A DNA stretch of 64,000 nt from Deltaproteobacteria bacterium (GCA_040223695.1 JAVKFU010000015.1:418534-482533), one strand, 5' to 3'. Numbered from the stretch's first letter, positions 18,266 to 27,661 are shown. Translations and numbers: made by a program. The notes: generated by a model not told the origin, from the letters alone.

Positions 18266-18871
18266 TTAACTGGTACCTACGACTGAGATTTCTTCTTCGG
18301 ACTTGGCTTCAAAAGACTCCCGCAGCTCCGAGGTATATTGTCTCAGCATCCAGACTTCAGGGATAAACTCCCCAATTATCTCGCCGTTATCGAATACCCT
18401 TACCATCGAGCTTTCGGACACCACAACCGCGACCGCGTTTGTCTTTTTCGTAATTGACGCCGCCGCCACGTGCCTGCTGCCGAGCCCGAGGGGAAGACTG
18501 ATTCCCCTTGTGGTGGCGTTGATATACCTGCACGCAGAAATCACCACTCCCTCGTCGGACACTATGAACGCGCCGTCGAGCTGCGCCAGTTCCTTCACCG
18601 TCTCCCTCATATTCGGGTCATCGATCTTCTTTTTGCTGTCGGGATGCCCGTAAAGCGGGTCCAGTATAAGGGGGCGGGAATTTCGGAGAGTCTCCTTGGT
18701 ATCGGAGACAACGAACATAGTCCCGATCTTCTTCCCCTCCCTTCCCTCGCGTGCAATTTCCATCGCCAGCCTCAGAACCCTTTCAAGCGTGTCTATATTA
18801 ACCTTGCGCTCCGGGCAGCAAATATCCGAGAGCAGCCTTCTGTGGGCTTCAATTCTTTTTTCCAGGTCCAT
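18266..18871 (-). CDS. Stand-alone diadenylate cyclase (DAC/DisA_N) domain protein
   Basis: 201-aa protein that is essentially one DAC domain. The catalytic DGA motif is in QLDGAFIVSDEG near residue 97. The second motif, usually RHRAA, reads GSRHVAAASIT near 131. There is no TM segment, unlike CdaA, and no HhH DNA-binding domain, unlike DisA; the layout recalls archaeal DacZ-like enzymes. Predicted to make cyclic di-AMP from two ATP. A phosphoesterase lies 26 nt downstream in the same direction. Confidence 0.83.
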   Translation of the reverse strand: MDLEKRIEAHRRLLSDICCPERKVNIDTLERVLRLAMEIAREGREGKKIGTMFVVSDTKETLRNSRPLILDPLYGHPDSKKKIDDPNMRETVKELAQLDGAFIVSDEGVVISACRYINATTRGISLPLGLGSRHVAAASITKKTNAVAVVVSESSMVRVFDNGEIIGEFIPEVWMLRQYTSELRESFEAKSEEEISVVGTS

Positions 18872-18993
18872 TTATCAACGTTCCGTTATTGATCTTTACT
18901 TCTATAGATTAATATAACTGATAATTGATTCATATTCCCGTGAGAAAGCACTTTATAAGGGGCGTCGAGCATATACAACAATATACACTTAAT

Positions 18994-20367
18994 CTACTCA
19001 AGCGGTTTCAACTCCCCAAGCATTGTGGGAATAAGCTCAGACACTGTGGGGTGAATATGCATAGCCCTCTTGATTACGGTGTAGGGCTGTTTCGCGTACA
19101 TAACGTCCAGTATCGAGTGTATCACCTCGTCGCCCTCGACTCCCAGTATTGCGGCGCCCAGTATTTCGTCCGTATCAGCGTCAACGACGATTTTCATGAA
19201 ACCGTCCGTCTCCCCCTTTTCCACTGCCCTCGACACACGGGTCATCATTCTCTTTCCCACGAGGGCTTTTCTGCCCGATTTTCTGACCTGGCTCTCGGTC
19301 ATTCCCGCCCTCCCGAGGGGAGGGTCTACGAAGAGGGCATAGGTCATTATCCTGTCGCTAACTCGTCTCGGGTCATTGTCCAGAATATTCGCCGCCGCTA
19401 TCTCGAAGTCGTTATATGAGGTATGGGTGAACGCGCCCTCTCCGTTACAGTCGCCGAGAGCCCATATTCCCTCGACGTTGGTTCTCAACTGGTCGTCCAC
19501 CTTGATGTACCCCCTTTCGTCCGTCTCGACCCCGGCGTTTTCAAGCCCCAGGTCGCCCGTATTCGGAATTCGCCCGACCGCCCACAGGAGGTGAGTCCCT
19601 GAAACATTTCTGTCCCCGCTCTCGCAGTCAACTATAACCTCAACGCCTTCGGGATGTTTCCCGGCGTTAATACAGTGGGCATCCAGCCTGATGTTGATCC
19701 CTTCTTTCTCCATAATCTCCTTTACGGCGTCCGAGACGTCCTCGTCCTCGTGCCCTATGAGTCTCGGTCCCTTCTCTATTATCGTGACCTCGCTCCCGAA
19801 CCTCCTGTACATCTGTCCGAACTCAAGCCCGATATAGCTGCCTCCGATTATAAGCAGGTGCTCCGGCAGAAAATCGACTCCCATCATCCCTGTATTCGTA
19901 AAATAGGGGACATCCTGCTCCATGGCGGGGACACGCGCCCTACCCCCGACGTTTATAAAAATTTTATCCGCTTCCAGCAGTTCCCCGTTAACGCTAACCG
20001 TCCTCGGCGATTCGAACCGGCCGTGGCCTTCATAGACTGTAACGTTCTTCATCCCCTTTACCCACTCCTCGACTCCCTTGTTCGAGCTTCCCGCCACCGC
20101 GTCCTTTCTCTCCTTTACCTTCTTCATATCCGTCTTAACTTCGCCCTCTATCGTTACCCCGTATTTCGAGGCGGTCCTGGCGACATGAGCGGCCCTCGCG
20201 CTTGCGACGAGAGTCTTCGTGGGAATGCAGCCTGTGTTCACGCAGGTGCCTCCGAAGAGTTTTCTCTCCAGTATTGCCACCTTCATTCCCGCCTGAGAGA
20301 AGCGCTCCGCAAGCGGGGGACCCGCCTGCCCGGTGCCTATTATTATCGCGTCATAATTCTTCGCCAT
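18994..20367 (-). CDS. Mercuric reductase-like pyridine nucleotide-disulfide oxidoreductase
   Basis: 457-aa flavoprotein of the lipoamide dehydrogenase/MerA family. The FAD-binding IIIGTGQAGPPLAERF is at the start, the redox-active disulfide in GGTCVNTGCIPTK near residue 42, NAD(P) binding in IIGGSYIGLEFGQMYRRFG near 175, and a second FAD segment IWALGDCNGEG near 305. The C-terminal dimerisation domain includes MHIHPTVSEL with the active-site His. There is no MerA HMA domain or terminal CC pair, so mercury reduction is unlikely. The start at 20367 has GGAG; an in-frame start 36 nt upstream is less likely. Confidence 0.88.
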   Translation of the reverse strand: MAKNYDAIIIGTGQAGPPLAERFSQAGMKVAILERKLFGGTCVNTGCIPTKTLVASARAAHVARTASKYGVTIEGEVKTDMKKVKERKDAVAGSSNKGVEEWVKGMKNVTVYEGHGRFESPRTVSVNGELLEADKIFINVGGRARVPAMEQDVPYFTNTGMMGVDFLPEHLLIIGGSYIGLEFGQMYRRFGSEVTIIEKGPRLIGHEDEDVSDAVKEIMEKEGINIRLDAHCINAGKHPEGVEVIVDCESGDRNVSGTHLLWAVGRIPNTGDLGLENAGVETDERGYIKVDDQLRTNVEGIWALGDCNGEGAFTHTSYNDFEIAAANILDNDPRRVSDRIMTYALFVDPPLGRAGMTESQVRKSGRKALVGKRMMTRVSRAVEKGETDGFMKIVVDADTDEILGAAILGVEGDEVIHSILDVMYAKQPYTVIKRAMHIHPTVSELIPTMLGELKPLE

Positions 20368-20587
20368 TTTATTTCTCCTGTGATGATATGTGAATTTAAG
20401 CAAATACGCCGCATACAGAAGCCATTATACAATCTTGAATGTACTGCCGACAAATATATTTTATTTGTTTTGAGAATCTGCTTTAATAGGTATATGATGT
20501 TATGTTAATAAAATCGGTTCCAACTTTACGGAACGTCTAAAACGTAGTACTTGAAAGTTTATTTCTAAATTGTGAGGATATTTAAAC

Positions 20588-22282
20588 ATGAGCGGAACTA
20601 ATCAGGTGTCGATCGGGTCGTACCTGGCCTCTAGGCTCGAGGAAGCAGGTGTGCGCCACTACTTTGCAGTGCCGGGTGATTATAACCTGGCTCTGTTGGA
20701 CGAGCTCTTAAAGAACCCGCGTCTCAAAATGATAGGCTGCTGTAACGAGCTCAACGCCGGCTACGCCGCGGACGGGTACGCGAGGGCCAACGGTATCGCG
20801 GCTCAGGTGGTCACTTTTTCCGTAGGGGGTCTGAGCGCGCTTAACGCGATTGCGGGGGCTTATGCGGAGGACCTGCCGGTGATATTAATCTCGGGCGGCC
20901 CCAATACGAATTCTGAAGTAGAGAACCAGCTTCTCCACCATACGACCGGAGAGGTCCATTACGGCTATCAGAGGGATATTTTCTCTCACGTAACTGCCTC
21001 GTCCGTAATAATCAAGCACCTGGACGATGCGCCCTATCTGATAGACAGGGCTATCAAGACCTGCATCGCGGAGCGTAAGCCCGTATATATAGAGATACCG
21101 TGCAACGTCGCCGGTTTAAAAATACCCCCGCCTGAGTACAAGAGTTTTAACGAAGAGAGAACAGGAGACCCCGATGTGCTGGCCGAGGCGGTAAATAAGA
21201 CCGTGGAATTACTCGGCCCGGTCCCCAAGCCGGTTCTCGTGGCCGGGGCCAGGCTCAAGACGCACGGCGGGGTCGACGCGTTCAGGAAGCTTATGGACGC
21301 CTCCGATTATGCCGTTGCCTCCATGGCTGACGCGAAGGGCGTTGTCCCCGAGGATCACCCCAACTATATCGGCACCTACTGGGGACCGGTGAGCAGTACG
21401 GGGACGAACGAGATAGTGGAGTCGGCGAATATGTATCTCTTCGCGGGCCCCAGATTTACGGATTATACGACTTGCGGTTTTTCGGCGCTCATAGATCAAA
21501 AAAAGCTTATCCAGGCAGGGCCCAATTTCGTCAAGGTCCCCGGCTTCACGTACAACGGCGTCATGCTGGGGGAATATCTCGAACAACTGGCCGGGAAGAT
21601 AAAGCCCAACAACGCCTCCCTTCAGGCATTTAACCGCGTACGCCGGGACTTCGCGCCCGAGCCTGCCTTGAAGAAGAACGCTCCCGTTACCACGAGACGG
21701 CTGTTCGCGCAGGTGCAGGAGATGCTGGACGCCGACAAGACCGTAATAGCCGAGACGGGAGATTCATGGTTTAACACGATGAAGCTCGATCTTCCCCCGG
21801 GGTGCGGCTTCGAGATACAGATGCAGTACGGCTCGATAGGATGGTCCGTAGGGGCTACTCTCGGCTGCGCGCTAGGGAGCCCCGAGGGAAAACGGGTCGT
21901 CTCTTTTGTGGGTGACGGCTCTTTTCAGCTCACCGCGCAGGAAATTTCGACAATAATACGCTACGGACTGAATCCGATTATATTTCTCATTAACAACGGC
22001 GGATACACGATAGAGGTCGAGATACACGACGGCCCCTATAACAATATCAAGAACTGGGACTATGCCGGGCTCGTCGATGTATTCAACGCCGGTGAGGGTA
22101 ACGGATGGTCCGCGAGGGTAAAGACTGAGGGCGAGCTTGCGGACGCCATCAAGCACGCCTCATCTCACGACGGGTTTTGCCTGATAGAGGTTATTATAGA
22201 CCGGGACGACTGCAGCAAGGAGCTTTTAGAGTGGGGAAGCAGGGTCTCGTCAAACAACGGCCGCCCCCCGAGGGTTTTGTAG
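20588..22282 (+). CDS. pdc: Pyruvate decarboxylase (TPP-dependent)
   Basis: 564-aa ThDP enzyme very close in motif content to bacterial PDCs of Zymomonas/Acetobacter type. Catalytic residues are present: Asp in [14 protein letters not shown], Glu in [15 protein letters not shown], the paired His in LLHHTTGE, and Glu in [14 protein letters not shown]. The ThDP/Mg motif begins [11 protein letters not shown]. The [14 protein letters not shown] segment is diagnostic against indolepyruvate decarboxylase. It would convert pyruvate to acetaldehyde and CO2. It is divergent from the disulfide reductase gene across 220 nt. No alcohol dehydrogenase is adjacent. Confidence 0.92.
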   Translation: MSGTNQVSIGSYLASRLEEAGVRHYFAVPGDYNLALLDELLKNPRLKMIGCCNELNAGYAADGYARANGIAAQVVTFSVGGLSALNAIAGAYAEDLPVILISGGPNTNSEVENQLLHHTTGEVHYGYQRDIFSHVTASSVIIKHLDDAPYLIDRAIKTCIAERKPVYIEIPCNVAGLKIPPPEYKSFNEERTGDPDVLAEAVNKTVELLGPVPKPVLVAGARLKTHGGVDAFRKLMDASDYAVASMADAKGVVPEDHPNYIGTYWGPVSSTGTNEIVESANMYLFAGPRFTDYTTCGFSALIDQKKLIQAGPNFVKVPGFTYNGVMLGEYLEQLAGKIKPNNASLQAFNRVRRDFAPEPALKKNAPVTTRRLFAQVQEMLDADKTVIAETGDSWFNTMKLDLPPGCGFEIQMQYGSIGWSVGATLGCALGSPEGKRVVSFVGDGSFQLTAQEISTIIRYGLNPIIFLINNGGYTIEVEIHDGPYNNIKNWDYAGLVDVFNAGEGNGWSARVKTEGELADAIKHASSHDGFCLIEVIIDRDDCSKELLEWGSRVSSNNGRPPRVL

Positions 22283-22302
22283 AAGGGTCGGACTGATCGC
22301 TC

Positions 22303-22413
22303 GTCATTGCGAGAACGGTTTCGAGCAAGTGAGGAACCGGACGCCGTTGGCTAATTGCAGACAAGTGTATATCATGAGTTCTGGTTAATAAAAACAAAGT
22401 GACGAGGCAATCT
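22303..22413 (+). repeat. Long-form palindromic repeat copy
   Basis: 111-nt copy of the dispersed repeat. The ends are GTCATTGC and GCAATCT. The internal hairpin pairs CGGTTTC with GGAACCG around GAGCAAGTGA. It aligns along its length with the 112-nt copies at 44700-44811 and 57472-57583. It lies directly downstream of pdc, at the left end of a cluster that fills the 674-nt gap to the SDR gene. Confidence 0.75.
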
Positions 22414-22535
22414 ATAATTTATCTTGAGGTTGCCCCCCCTTCCTGGTTAAATTCTCCGCTGTATTGAATATTTCGAGTTTCACCGCGACCACCAACCCTA
22501 TACCCTGTCGGAATGTCGGAAAGTGTCTCATATCA

Positions 22536-22562
22536 GTCATTCTGAATTTATTTCAGAATCTC
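22536..22562 (+). repeat. 27-nt short-form palindromic repeat
   Basis: GTCA, then stem TTCTGAA, a short loop, stem TTCAGAA, then TCTC. Same length and flanks as the copies around the GIY-YIG gene, which carry CCCTGAA/TTCAGGG: the two stem changes are compensated on both sides. About 15 further bases (GTTTTTAAATCC) follow before the next element, a TCATCCTGAG...GAAGGAT hairpin at 22579-22613. Confidence 0.8.
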
Positions 22563-22613
22563 GTTTTTAAATCCGCTCATCCTGAGCGCACACATAGTGT
22601 GCAGTCGAAGGAT

Positions 22614-22700
22614 GTCATTTCGAACAACGATTGTGATGAATAAGAACAATCGGATATCCCGGCACATATTGTGTCATTTTGAAGCGAAGCTGAGAAATCT
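22614..22700 (+). repeat. Medium-form palindromic repeat copy
   Basis: Starts GTCATTTCGAAC and ends GAGAAATCT. It contains the internal hairpin CGATTGT...ACAATCG, matching the second stem of the long form. A nested short form (GTCATTTTGAAGCGAAGC...GAAATCT) covers its last 28 nt. Confidence 0.65.
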
Positions 22701-22741
22701 AGTGTTTATCCCTTTTATGCTCCCTGACAAAAACAAATGAT

Positions 22742-22790
22742 AGATTTCTCAAGGAGTTTATCCTGAGTTTATCGACGGGCCCGAAATGAC
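22742..22790 (-). repeat. Palindromic repeat copy, inverted orientation
   Basis: Read on the minus strand it begins GTCATTTCGGG and ends GAGAAATCT, giving the same ends as the preceding copy but in opposite orientation. Together with it, this makes a head-to-head pair of the kind seen in BIME clusters. The remaining sequence to the SDR gene (22791-22955) has no gene that I can support. Confidence 0.6.
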
Positions 22791-22955
22791 ACCTCCCATC
22801 CTGACCTTCCCCCTCCTAAGGGGAAGGAAATAATAAAAGAAGGGGTTTGCAGGAATATCGCAGAATCACGCTACTTCCGAAGAAAGTCCAATTAGCAATA
22901 TCTCCCGCTATATTCTATTATCTTATTCACAAGATTCGAATACGGGAGAAACAAG

Positions 22956-23690
22956 ATGCTTGGAAAAGTCGCCTTAATTACAGGGGGGGCGAGAGGCATA
23001 GGCAGGGAAATAGCCTACGCCCTCGCTGACAGGGGATGGTCGGTCGCCGTTTGCTACAGGACCAGCGAGAAGGACGCAGAATACACGGCAGGGGAAATAG
23101 AAAGGCGCGGGGGCAGAGGGCTTCATCACAAGTGCGACGTATCCGACCCCCAGGCAGCGGAGGGTCTTATAAAAAAAGTAGAGAAGGAATGGGGCAGGAT
23201 AGACGCGCTCATTAACTGCGCCGGGCCCTATCACCGTGTAAATCTCTTAAAAGAAACAGTCGAGGGGTGGAACGATATGTTCGACAATAACCTCCATCCG
23301 GTCTTTTATCTGAGCCGCGCCGTGTCAGAAGGCATGATCGAGCGGGGCCGGGGAAGGATTATAAACTTCGGCATGGCGAACGCGGACAGGATGAACGCAC
23401 AGACCGAGATAACCGCCCATTACATCGCAAAAGCCGGGGTCCTGATACTGACCCGCTCCCTCGCCCGCCTTCTTGCCCCTCACGGTATTACCGTGAACGC
23501 GATTTCCCCCGGTTTTATAGATTCGGGAAGCGCCCCAGGAGAGGAGCTTCAAAGTATGGTAAAGAGAATACCGGCGGGTTATGTGGGAACTACTGGCGAC
23601 GCCGTCGGGACGGCTTTATTCCTGCTCTCGGAAGAGGCGAGGTACGTAAACGGGACGAATATTCACCTGAGCGGCGGCTGGGGGCTATAG
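22956..23690 (+). CDS. SDR family oxidoreductase
   Basis: 244-aa short-chain dehydrogenase/reductase. The cofactor loop is ITGGARGIGREIA at the N-terminus, NCAG appears near residue 88, and the catalytic Tyr-Lys is in HYIAKAG near 152. The C-terminal GGWGL is usual. The segment VCYRTSEKDAE after the first strand suggests NADP preference through Arg. The ATG is preceded by GGGAGAAACAAG. First of a loose rightward series with the M42 peptidase, the TPR protein and a small unknown gene. FabG-like, but the substrate is open. Confidence 0.88.
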   Translation: MLGKVALITGGARGIGREIAYALADRGWSVAVCYRTSEKDAEYTAGEIERRGGRGLHHKCDVSDPQAAEGLIKKVEKEWGRIDALINCAGPYHRVNLLKETVEGWNDMFDNNLHPVFYLSRAVSEGMIERGRGRIINFGMANADRMNAQTEITAHYIAKAGVLILTRSLARLLAPHGITVNAISPGFIDSGSAPGEELQSMVKRIPAGYVGTTGDAVGTALFLLSEEARYVNGTNIHLSGGWGL

Positions 23691-23774
23691 AAAACCACGT
23701 ACCATAAAACTCCGGCAGTAGCTCCGCGCTCAAACTGGACTTCATTCAAACGTTGGTTATAATCAATTCCCGCT

Positions 23775-24803
23775 ATGGATATGGAACTTCTAAAATCGCT
23801 CTGCGAAGCCCCCGGTCTTCCGGGCTCGGAAGAGCCGGTCAAGAAAATCATATCGAAAACATTCTCCGAGTTCACGGACGAAATTACTGAGGATGCTCTA
23901 GGCAACATAATAGCGCACATCCCCGGCAAAGGGCCCAGGCTCGTCGTAGACGCCCACACGGACGAAGTTGGGTTTATGGTCAATCATATAGACGAGAAGG
24001 GATTTTTGCGCGTAACGCCGCTCGGCGGAATAGACCCGAGGGTTTTCTACGCGCAGAGGATTACCGTTTGGGGCAAGAGGCCGCTTACGGGAATCGTCGC
24101 CGCCATACCGCCCCACATAAGCCGCGACACCAACAACAAGGAAGTTCCCGAAGTGGAGGACTGCGTCGTTGACCTGGGGTTATCGGCGGATAAGGTAAAG
24201 GGGCTTGTAAAGGTCGGGGATGTAGCCTCGTTTTGTTATCCGTTCGAGGAGACCGAGGACGCGGTGCTATCCAAAGCCCTTGACGACAGGGTCGCGCTTT
24301 TTGTTATGATTGAAGCTATCAGGAAAAAACCTAAACTCGGCTGCGACCTCTATCTCACAGCTACAGTTCAGGAGGAGGTTGGCCTCAGAGGAGCGAGGGT
24401 AATAGTTCCCGTGTACGAGCCCGATTTTGCGATCGCCCTTGAGGGCACTGTCGCGATGGACGTCCCGGGCATTCCGGACTATAAAACTCTCGCTAACACG
24501 GAAAAGGGCCCTGAAATCAGGCTCTCGGACAGATTCCTGGTCGCTCACAGGCCTTTCAGCCAGTTCATTATGGACACCGCCAAGAGTAAAAGTATACCCT
24601 ATCAGGTGACCGTAAAGAAAGCGGGAAGCACAAACGCCACCGCCATGCAGGTAACGGGCAAGGGCAGCCGCGCCGCAGCGGTTTCCGTTCCCGTAAGATA
24701 CCTTCACAGCCCGAGTAACCTAGCCTATAAATCGGATATTCGGCATACTATCAACCTCGTTTTTTCCGTTATAGAGAATATTAAGAATTTTGGGAAGAAG
24801 TAA
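23775..24803 (+). CDS. M42 family glutamyl aminopeptidase-type metallopeptidase
   Basis: 342-aa cytoplasmic peptidase/endoglucanase-like protein of family M42. Metal ligands are visible in VDAHTDEVGFMV (His, Asp), SKALDDRVA (Asp), VQEEVGLRGA (catalytic Glu pair) and a late histidine in VRYLHSPSNLA. Members form tetrahedral dodecamers that trim peptides. It lies 24 nt before the TPR gene, so they are probably co-transcribed. Confidence 0.9.
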   Translation: MDMELLKSLCEAPGLPGSEEPVKKIISKTFSEFTDEITEDALGNIIAHIPGKGPRLVVDAHTDEVGFMVNHIDEKGFLRVTPLGGIDPRVFYAQRITVWGKRPLTGIVAAIPPHISRDTNNKEVPEVEDCVVDLGLSADKVKGLVKVGDVASFCYPFEETEDAVLSKALDDRVALFVMIEAIRKKPKLGCDLYLTATVQEEVGLRGARVIVPVYEPDFAIALEGTVAMDVPGIPDYKTLANTEKGPEIRLSDRFLVAHRPFSQFIMDTAKSKSIPYQVTVKKAGSTNATAMQVTGKGSRAAAVSVPVRYLHSPSNLAYKSDIRHTINLVFSVIENIKNFGKK

Positions 24804-24827
24804 CTGTTAGGATAAACTTTTCCTGTA

Positions 24828-25652
24828 ATGGCGATTAAGTTTAATCCCGGGTTAATAATAATCGTGGCGCTTTTGATATCCTTCCATTCCGCGGAATCCT
24901 TTTCGGAGAGCGTGAAACATCAGGCAGCCGGGGAGGCAGCCGGTCTTGATGAGGCTTGGGAGGTTCTATCCGGCTACCATAAAGACCCTCATAAGATAAA
25001 AAAGTCTATCGATATGACGGAGGGGATTCTAAGAAAAGACCCCCGAAATGTTGAAGCCCTTCTTTTTCTCTCCCGCTTATGGCTCACTCAGGGCTACGTC
25101 ATGACCCAAAGCAGGGAGGAGCTCATACGCGCCTTCGAGGAAGGGAAGAACACGGCGGAAAAAGCTCTGGAGATAGAGCCCGAGAACGCGGACGCCCATT
25201 TCTTCTACGTCGCCAATCTGGCGTCTCTCGGGGACGCGAAGGGATTATTCAATTCTCTTTTCATGCTTCCGGAGGTCAGAAGGGAGCTCGACATGATACT
25301 CGAACTCGATCCCGGCCACCCAGAGGGACTGGCGATGAACGGGGCGCTTTACTATTATCTTCCGGGAATTCTCGGAGGAGACCTGTATATTTCAGAGGTG
25401 TATCTGAGGAGGGCGCTTTCAGTAAACCCTCACCTCTCATCAGCAAGGATTTACCTTGCGATGAATCTCTACAAACAAAAGAAGTACGATGAGACGAAAA
25501 AAGTTCTGCTCGAACTAATAAATGATAAAGAGCCGAGTTTTTATCCCGACTGGTATCTGAACAGGAGATACGCGCTAAAAATTCTCAGGCAGATAAATAA
25601 AGAAATGAGGAAGCAAACTGCTAAAGGGTCGGGGAATGAAATTCTAAATTGA
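24828..25652 (+). CDS. Exported TPR-repeat protein
   Basis: 274 aa with an N-terminal export signal (LIIIVALLISFHSAESF). Several tetratricopeptide units follow (ILRKDPRNVEALLFLSRLW, ALEIEPENADAHFFYV, ILELDPGHPEGLAMNGALYY, ALSVNPHLSSARIYLAMNLY). The LGGD segment after LPGI is seen in TatT-like TPR proteins of TRAP systems, but no TRAP gene is near. Probably a periplasmic scaffold. It follows the M42 peptidase closely. Confidence 0.82.
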   Translation: MAIKFNPGLIIIVALLISFHSAESFSESVKHQAAGEAAGLDEAWEVLSGYHKDPHKIKKSIDMTEGILRKDPRNVEALLFLSRLWLTQGYVMTQSREELIRAFEEGKNTAEKALEIEPENADAHFFYVANLASLGDAKGLFNSLFMLPEVRRELDMILELDPGHPEGLAMNGALYYYLPGILGGDLYISEVYLRRALSVNPHLSSARIYLAMNLYKQKKYDETKKVLLELINDKEPSFYPDWYLNRRYALKILRQINKEMRKQTAKGSGNEILN

Positions 25653-25709
25653 TTCCCGGTCAGCAGTTTGTGAAAGAGAAACGGTTAATCTGGTATATTG
25701 GAGAATGAC

Positions 25710-26066
25710 ATGTATCTGGAAGAGCTCGTCGCATTATTCGAATCCGCCTCGGACTGCTTTCCCCAGCTAAAGAACGAAAGGACGAGGGAAGAGCTGAGAC
25801 TGGCTATACGCGGAAAGAAATACGACCTTCAGGACAAGGCTCTCATAGAGGCCATAATCAGGGACGACAGCGAGGAAATCACCGATTCCTTTTTAAGCGG
25901 GCTTGAGAAGATAAGAGGAAATCTGGATAAGGATAGAAATATGGATGATTATCTGAAAAGTACGGAAGGGACAAGGGAAGCGATTAATATCTACATCGCC
26001 TCCCTCGAACATTTGATTAATTTCTATTATAACAATCTGGTGGGCAAGCACTTCTCCAGCACGTAG
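25710..26066 (+). CDS. Small helical protein of unknown function
   Basis: 118-aa acidic, probably all-helical protein with no signal peptide and no motif I recognise. The ATG at 25710 has GGAG 6 nt upstream and is preferred over a TTG 12 nt earlier. The C-terminus (LEHLINFYYNNLVGKHF) is aromatic-rich. It follows the TPR gene by 57 nt and ends just before a hairpin terminator. Confidence 0.65.
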   Translation: MYLEELVALFESASDCFPQLKNERTREELRLAIRGKKYDLQDKALIEAIIRDDSEEITDSFLSGLEKIRGNLDKDRNMDDYLKSTEGTREAINIYIASLEHLINFYYNNLVGKHFSST

Positions 26067-26067
26067 G

Positions 26068-26087
26068 GGGCCTTCAAAAGAAGGTCC
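26068..26087. terminator. Hairpin between convergent genes
   Basis: An 8-bp stem (GGGCCTTC region pairing with GAAGGTCC, one G-U pair) with an AAAA loop. It lies between the small unknown gene (+) and the citrate synthase gene (-), whose stops are 45 nt apart. No strong T-run, so bidirectional termination is likely but not certain. Confidence 0.5.
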
Positions 26088-26111
26088 ACCCGTTCCGCGC
26101 GTTTTGACCGC

Positions 26112-27419
26112 TTACTTTTTCTTCTTTTTCTTGCCTCTTTCCACCATCGGCACGTATTCCCGGTTCATCTCACCCAGGTAAACCTGCCTCGGGCGCGCGA
26201 TCCTTCTTTCAGGGTCGTTCAGAAGCTCTATCCACTGAGCGAGCCACCCGGAAGTACGCGCTATCGCGAACAGAACTGTAAACATCTCAACCGGTATTCC
26301 CATGCTCTGATAAATCAGGCCTGAATAGAAATCCACGTTCGGATACAGTTTCCGCTGCACGAAATAATCGTCCTCAAGCGCGATTCTCTCGAGCTCCAGA
26401 GCGATGTCCAGGAGCGGGTTCTTGCCCTTGACCTCGAAAACGTCGTATGCGACTTCTTTTATTATCTTGGCCCTCGGATCGTAGGATTTATAGACACGGT
26501 GACCGAATCCCATAAGCCTGAATTCACCGGCTTTCGCCCTCTTTATATATTCGGGGATTCTATCGACCGAGCCTATCTCCCTGAGCATCTGTAAAACGCC
26601 CTCGTTGGCTCCGCCGTGAAGCGGCCCGTAAAGCGCAGCGATAGCTGCTGCGGTCGCAGAATACGGGTCGGGATGCGAGCTCCCTACGTTACGCATGGCG
26701 CTTGCGCTGCAGTTCTGCTCGTGGTCGGCATGGAGTATGAACAATACATCAACGGCCCTTTCAATTACAGGGTCCGGCTTGTACTTGAGCTCGGTCATTT
26801 TAAAGAGCATATTGAGGAAGTTCCCCGCGTAGCTCAGATCATTATCGGGATACGCGTAGGGCATCCCCTTTGTGTGACGGTACGCGAACGCCGCCATGGT
26901 AGGCATCTTCGCTATTAATCTGTGAACCTGAATGTCGCGAACTTCCTCGTTGAAAATATCCTTGGCTTCCGGATAAAAAGTCGAAAGAGCGCCCACGGTT
27001 CCGAGCAGCATACCCATCGGGTGGGCGTCGTAGCGGAACCCGTCCATAAATTTCTTTATATTTTCGTGTATGATCGTATGGTGCAGTATGTTGTACATCC
27101 ACTCGTCGTATTGTGATTTCGTAGGCAGCTCTCCGAATAGAAGCAGATAAGCCACTTCAAGGTAATTGCTCTTCTCGGCAAGCTCTTCGATAGGATAGCC
27201 CCTGTACATGAGAACGCCGTTATCTCCGTCTATGTACGTGACGCGGCTCGTACACGCGGCGGTGTTACTCATGGCCGGGTCATAGCTCATCATCCCGAAA
27301 TCGTCATCCTTAACCTTAATCTGACGCAGATCCATAGCCTTGATCGTATCGTTTTCTATCGGAACTTCGTAAGACTTCCCAGTCCTGTTGTCAGTAATGC
27401 TTAATGTATCCTTTGCCAC
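26112..27419 (-). CDS. gltA: Citrate synthase
   Basis: 435-aa type II-length citrate synthase: oxaloacetate plus acetyl-CoA to citrate, the entry to the TCA cycle. Catalytic residues are seen in LHADHEQNCSAS (His), GFGHRVYKSYDPRAK (His, Arg) and the later Asp in NVDFYSGLIY. The N-terminal beta domain (LSITDNRTGKSYEVPI) is typical of the hexameric Gram-negative form. It ends in a run of lysines. A TTGACA element lies ~60 nt upstream of the start. Confidence 0.96.
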   Translation of the reverse strand: MAKDTLSITDNRTGKSYEVPIENDTIKAMDLRQIKVKDDDFGMMSYDPAMSNTAACTSRVTYIDGDNGVLMYRGYPIEELAEKSNYLEVAYLLLFGELPTKSQYDEWMYNILHHTIIHENIKKFMDGFRYDAHPMGMLLGTVGALSTFYPEAKDIFNEEVRDIQVHRLIAKMPTMAAFAYRHTKGMPYAYPDNDLSYAGNFLNMLFKMTELKYKPDPVIERAVDVLFILHADHEQNCSASAMRNVGSSHPDPYSATAAAIAALYGPLHGGANEGVLQMLREIGSVDRIPEYIKRAKAGEFRLMGFGHRVYKSYDPRAKIIKEVAYDVFEVKGKNPLLDIALELERIALEDDYFVQRKLYPNVDFYSGLIYQSMGIPVEMFTVLFAIARTSGWLAQWIELLNDPERRIARPRQVYLGEMNREYVPMVERGKKKKKK

Positions 27420-27661
27420 TTCAATTCCTCCTTGTACGCTGTTGTTTCACACAAATTGTTTTAAATTTGCCTTATTGTCAATTCAATTTTAACGGAGTTT
27501 TGCTCGAACTGCGAAGCGTCTGCGAACAAGTAAATTTACCTTAACACGAAAATTTTTCAATATTAACAAAAAATTTCGGGTAACCCCGGATAAGGCTTTG
27601 TTTCCCGGTTAATGAAAAAATCGTTGACAGGCGCGGAGCCCCCTATCGTAAACCGGAAAGG

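Noticed and set aside
18994-20367. Mercuric reductase (merA)
   Set aside because: No N-terminal heavy-metal domain, no C-terminal vicinal cysteines and no other mer genes nearby; kept as a merA-like disulfide reductase.
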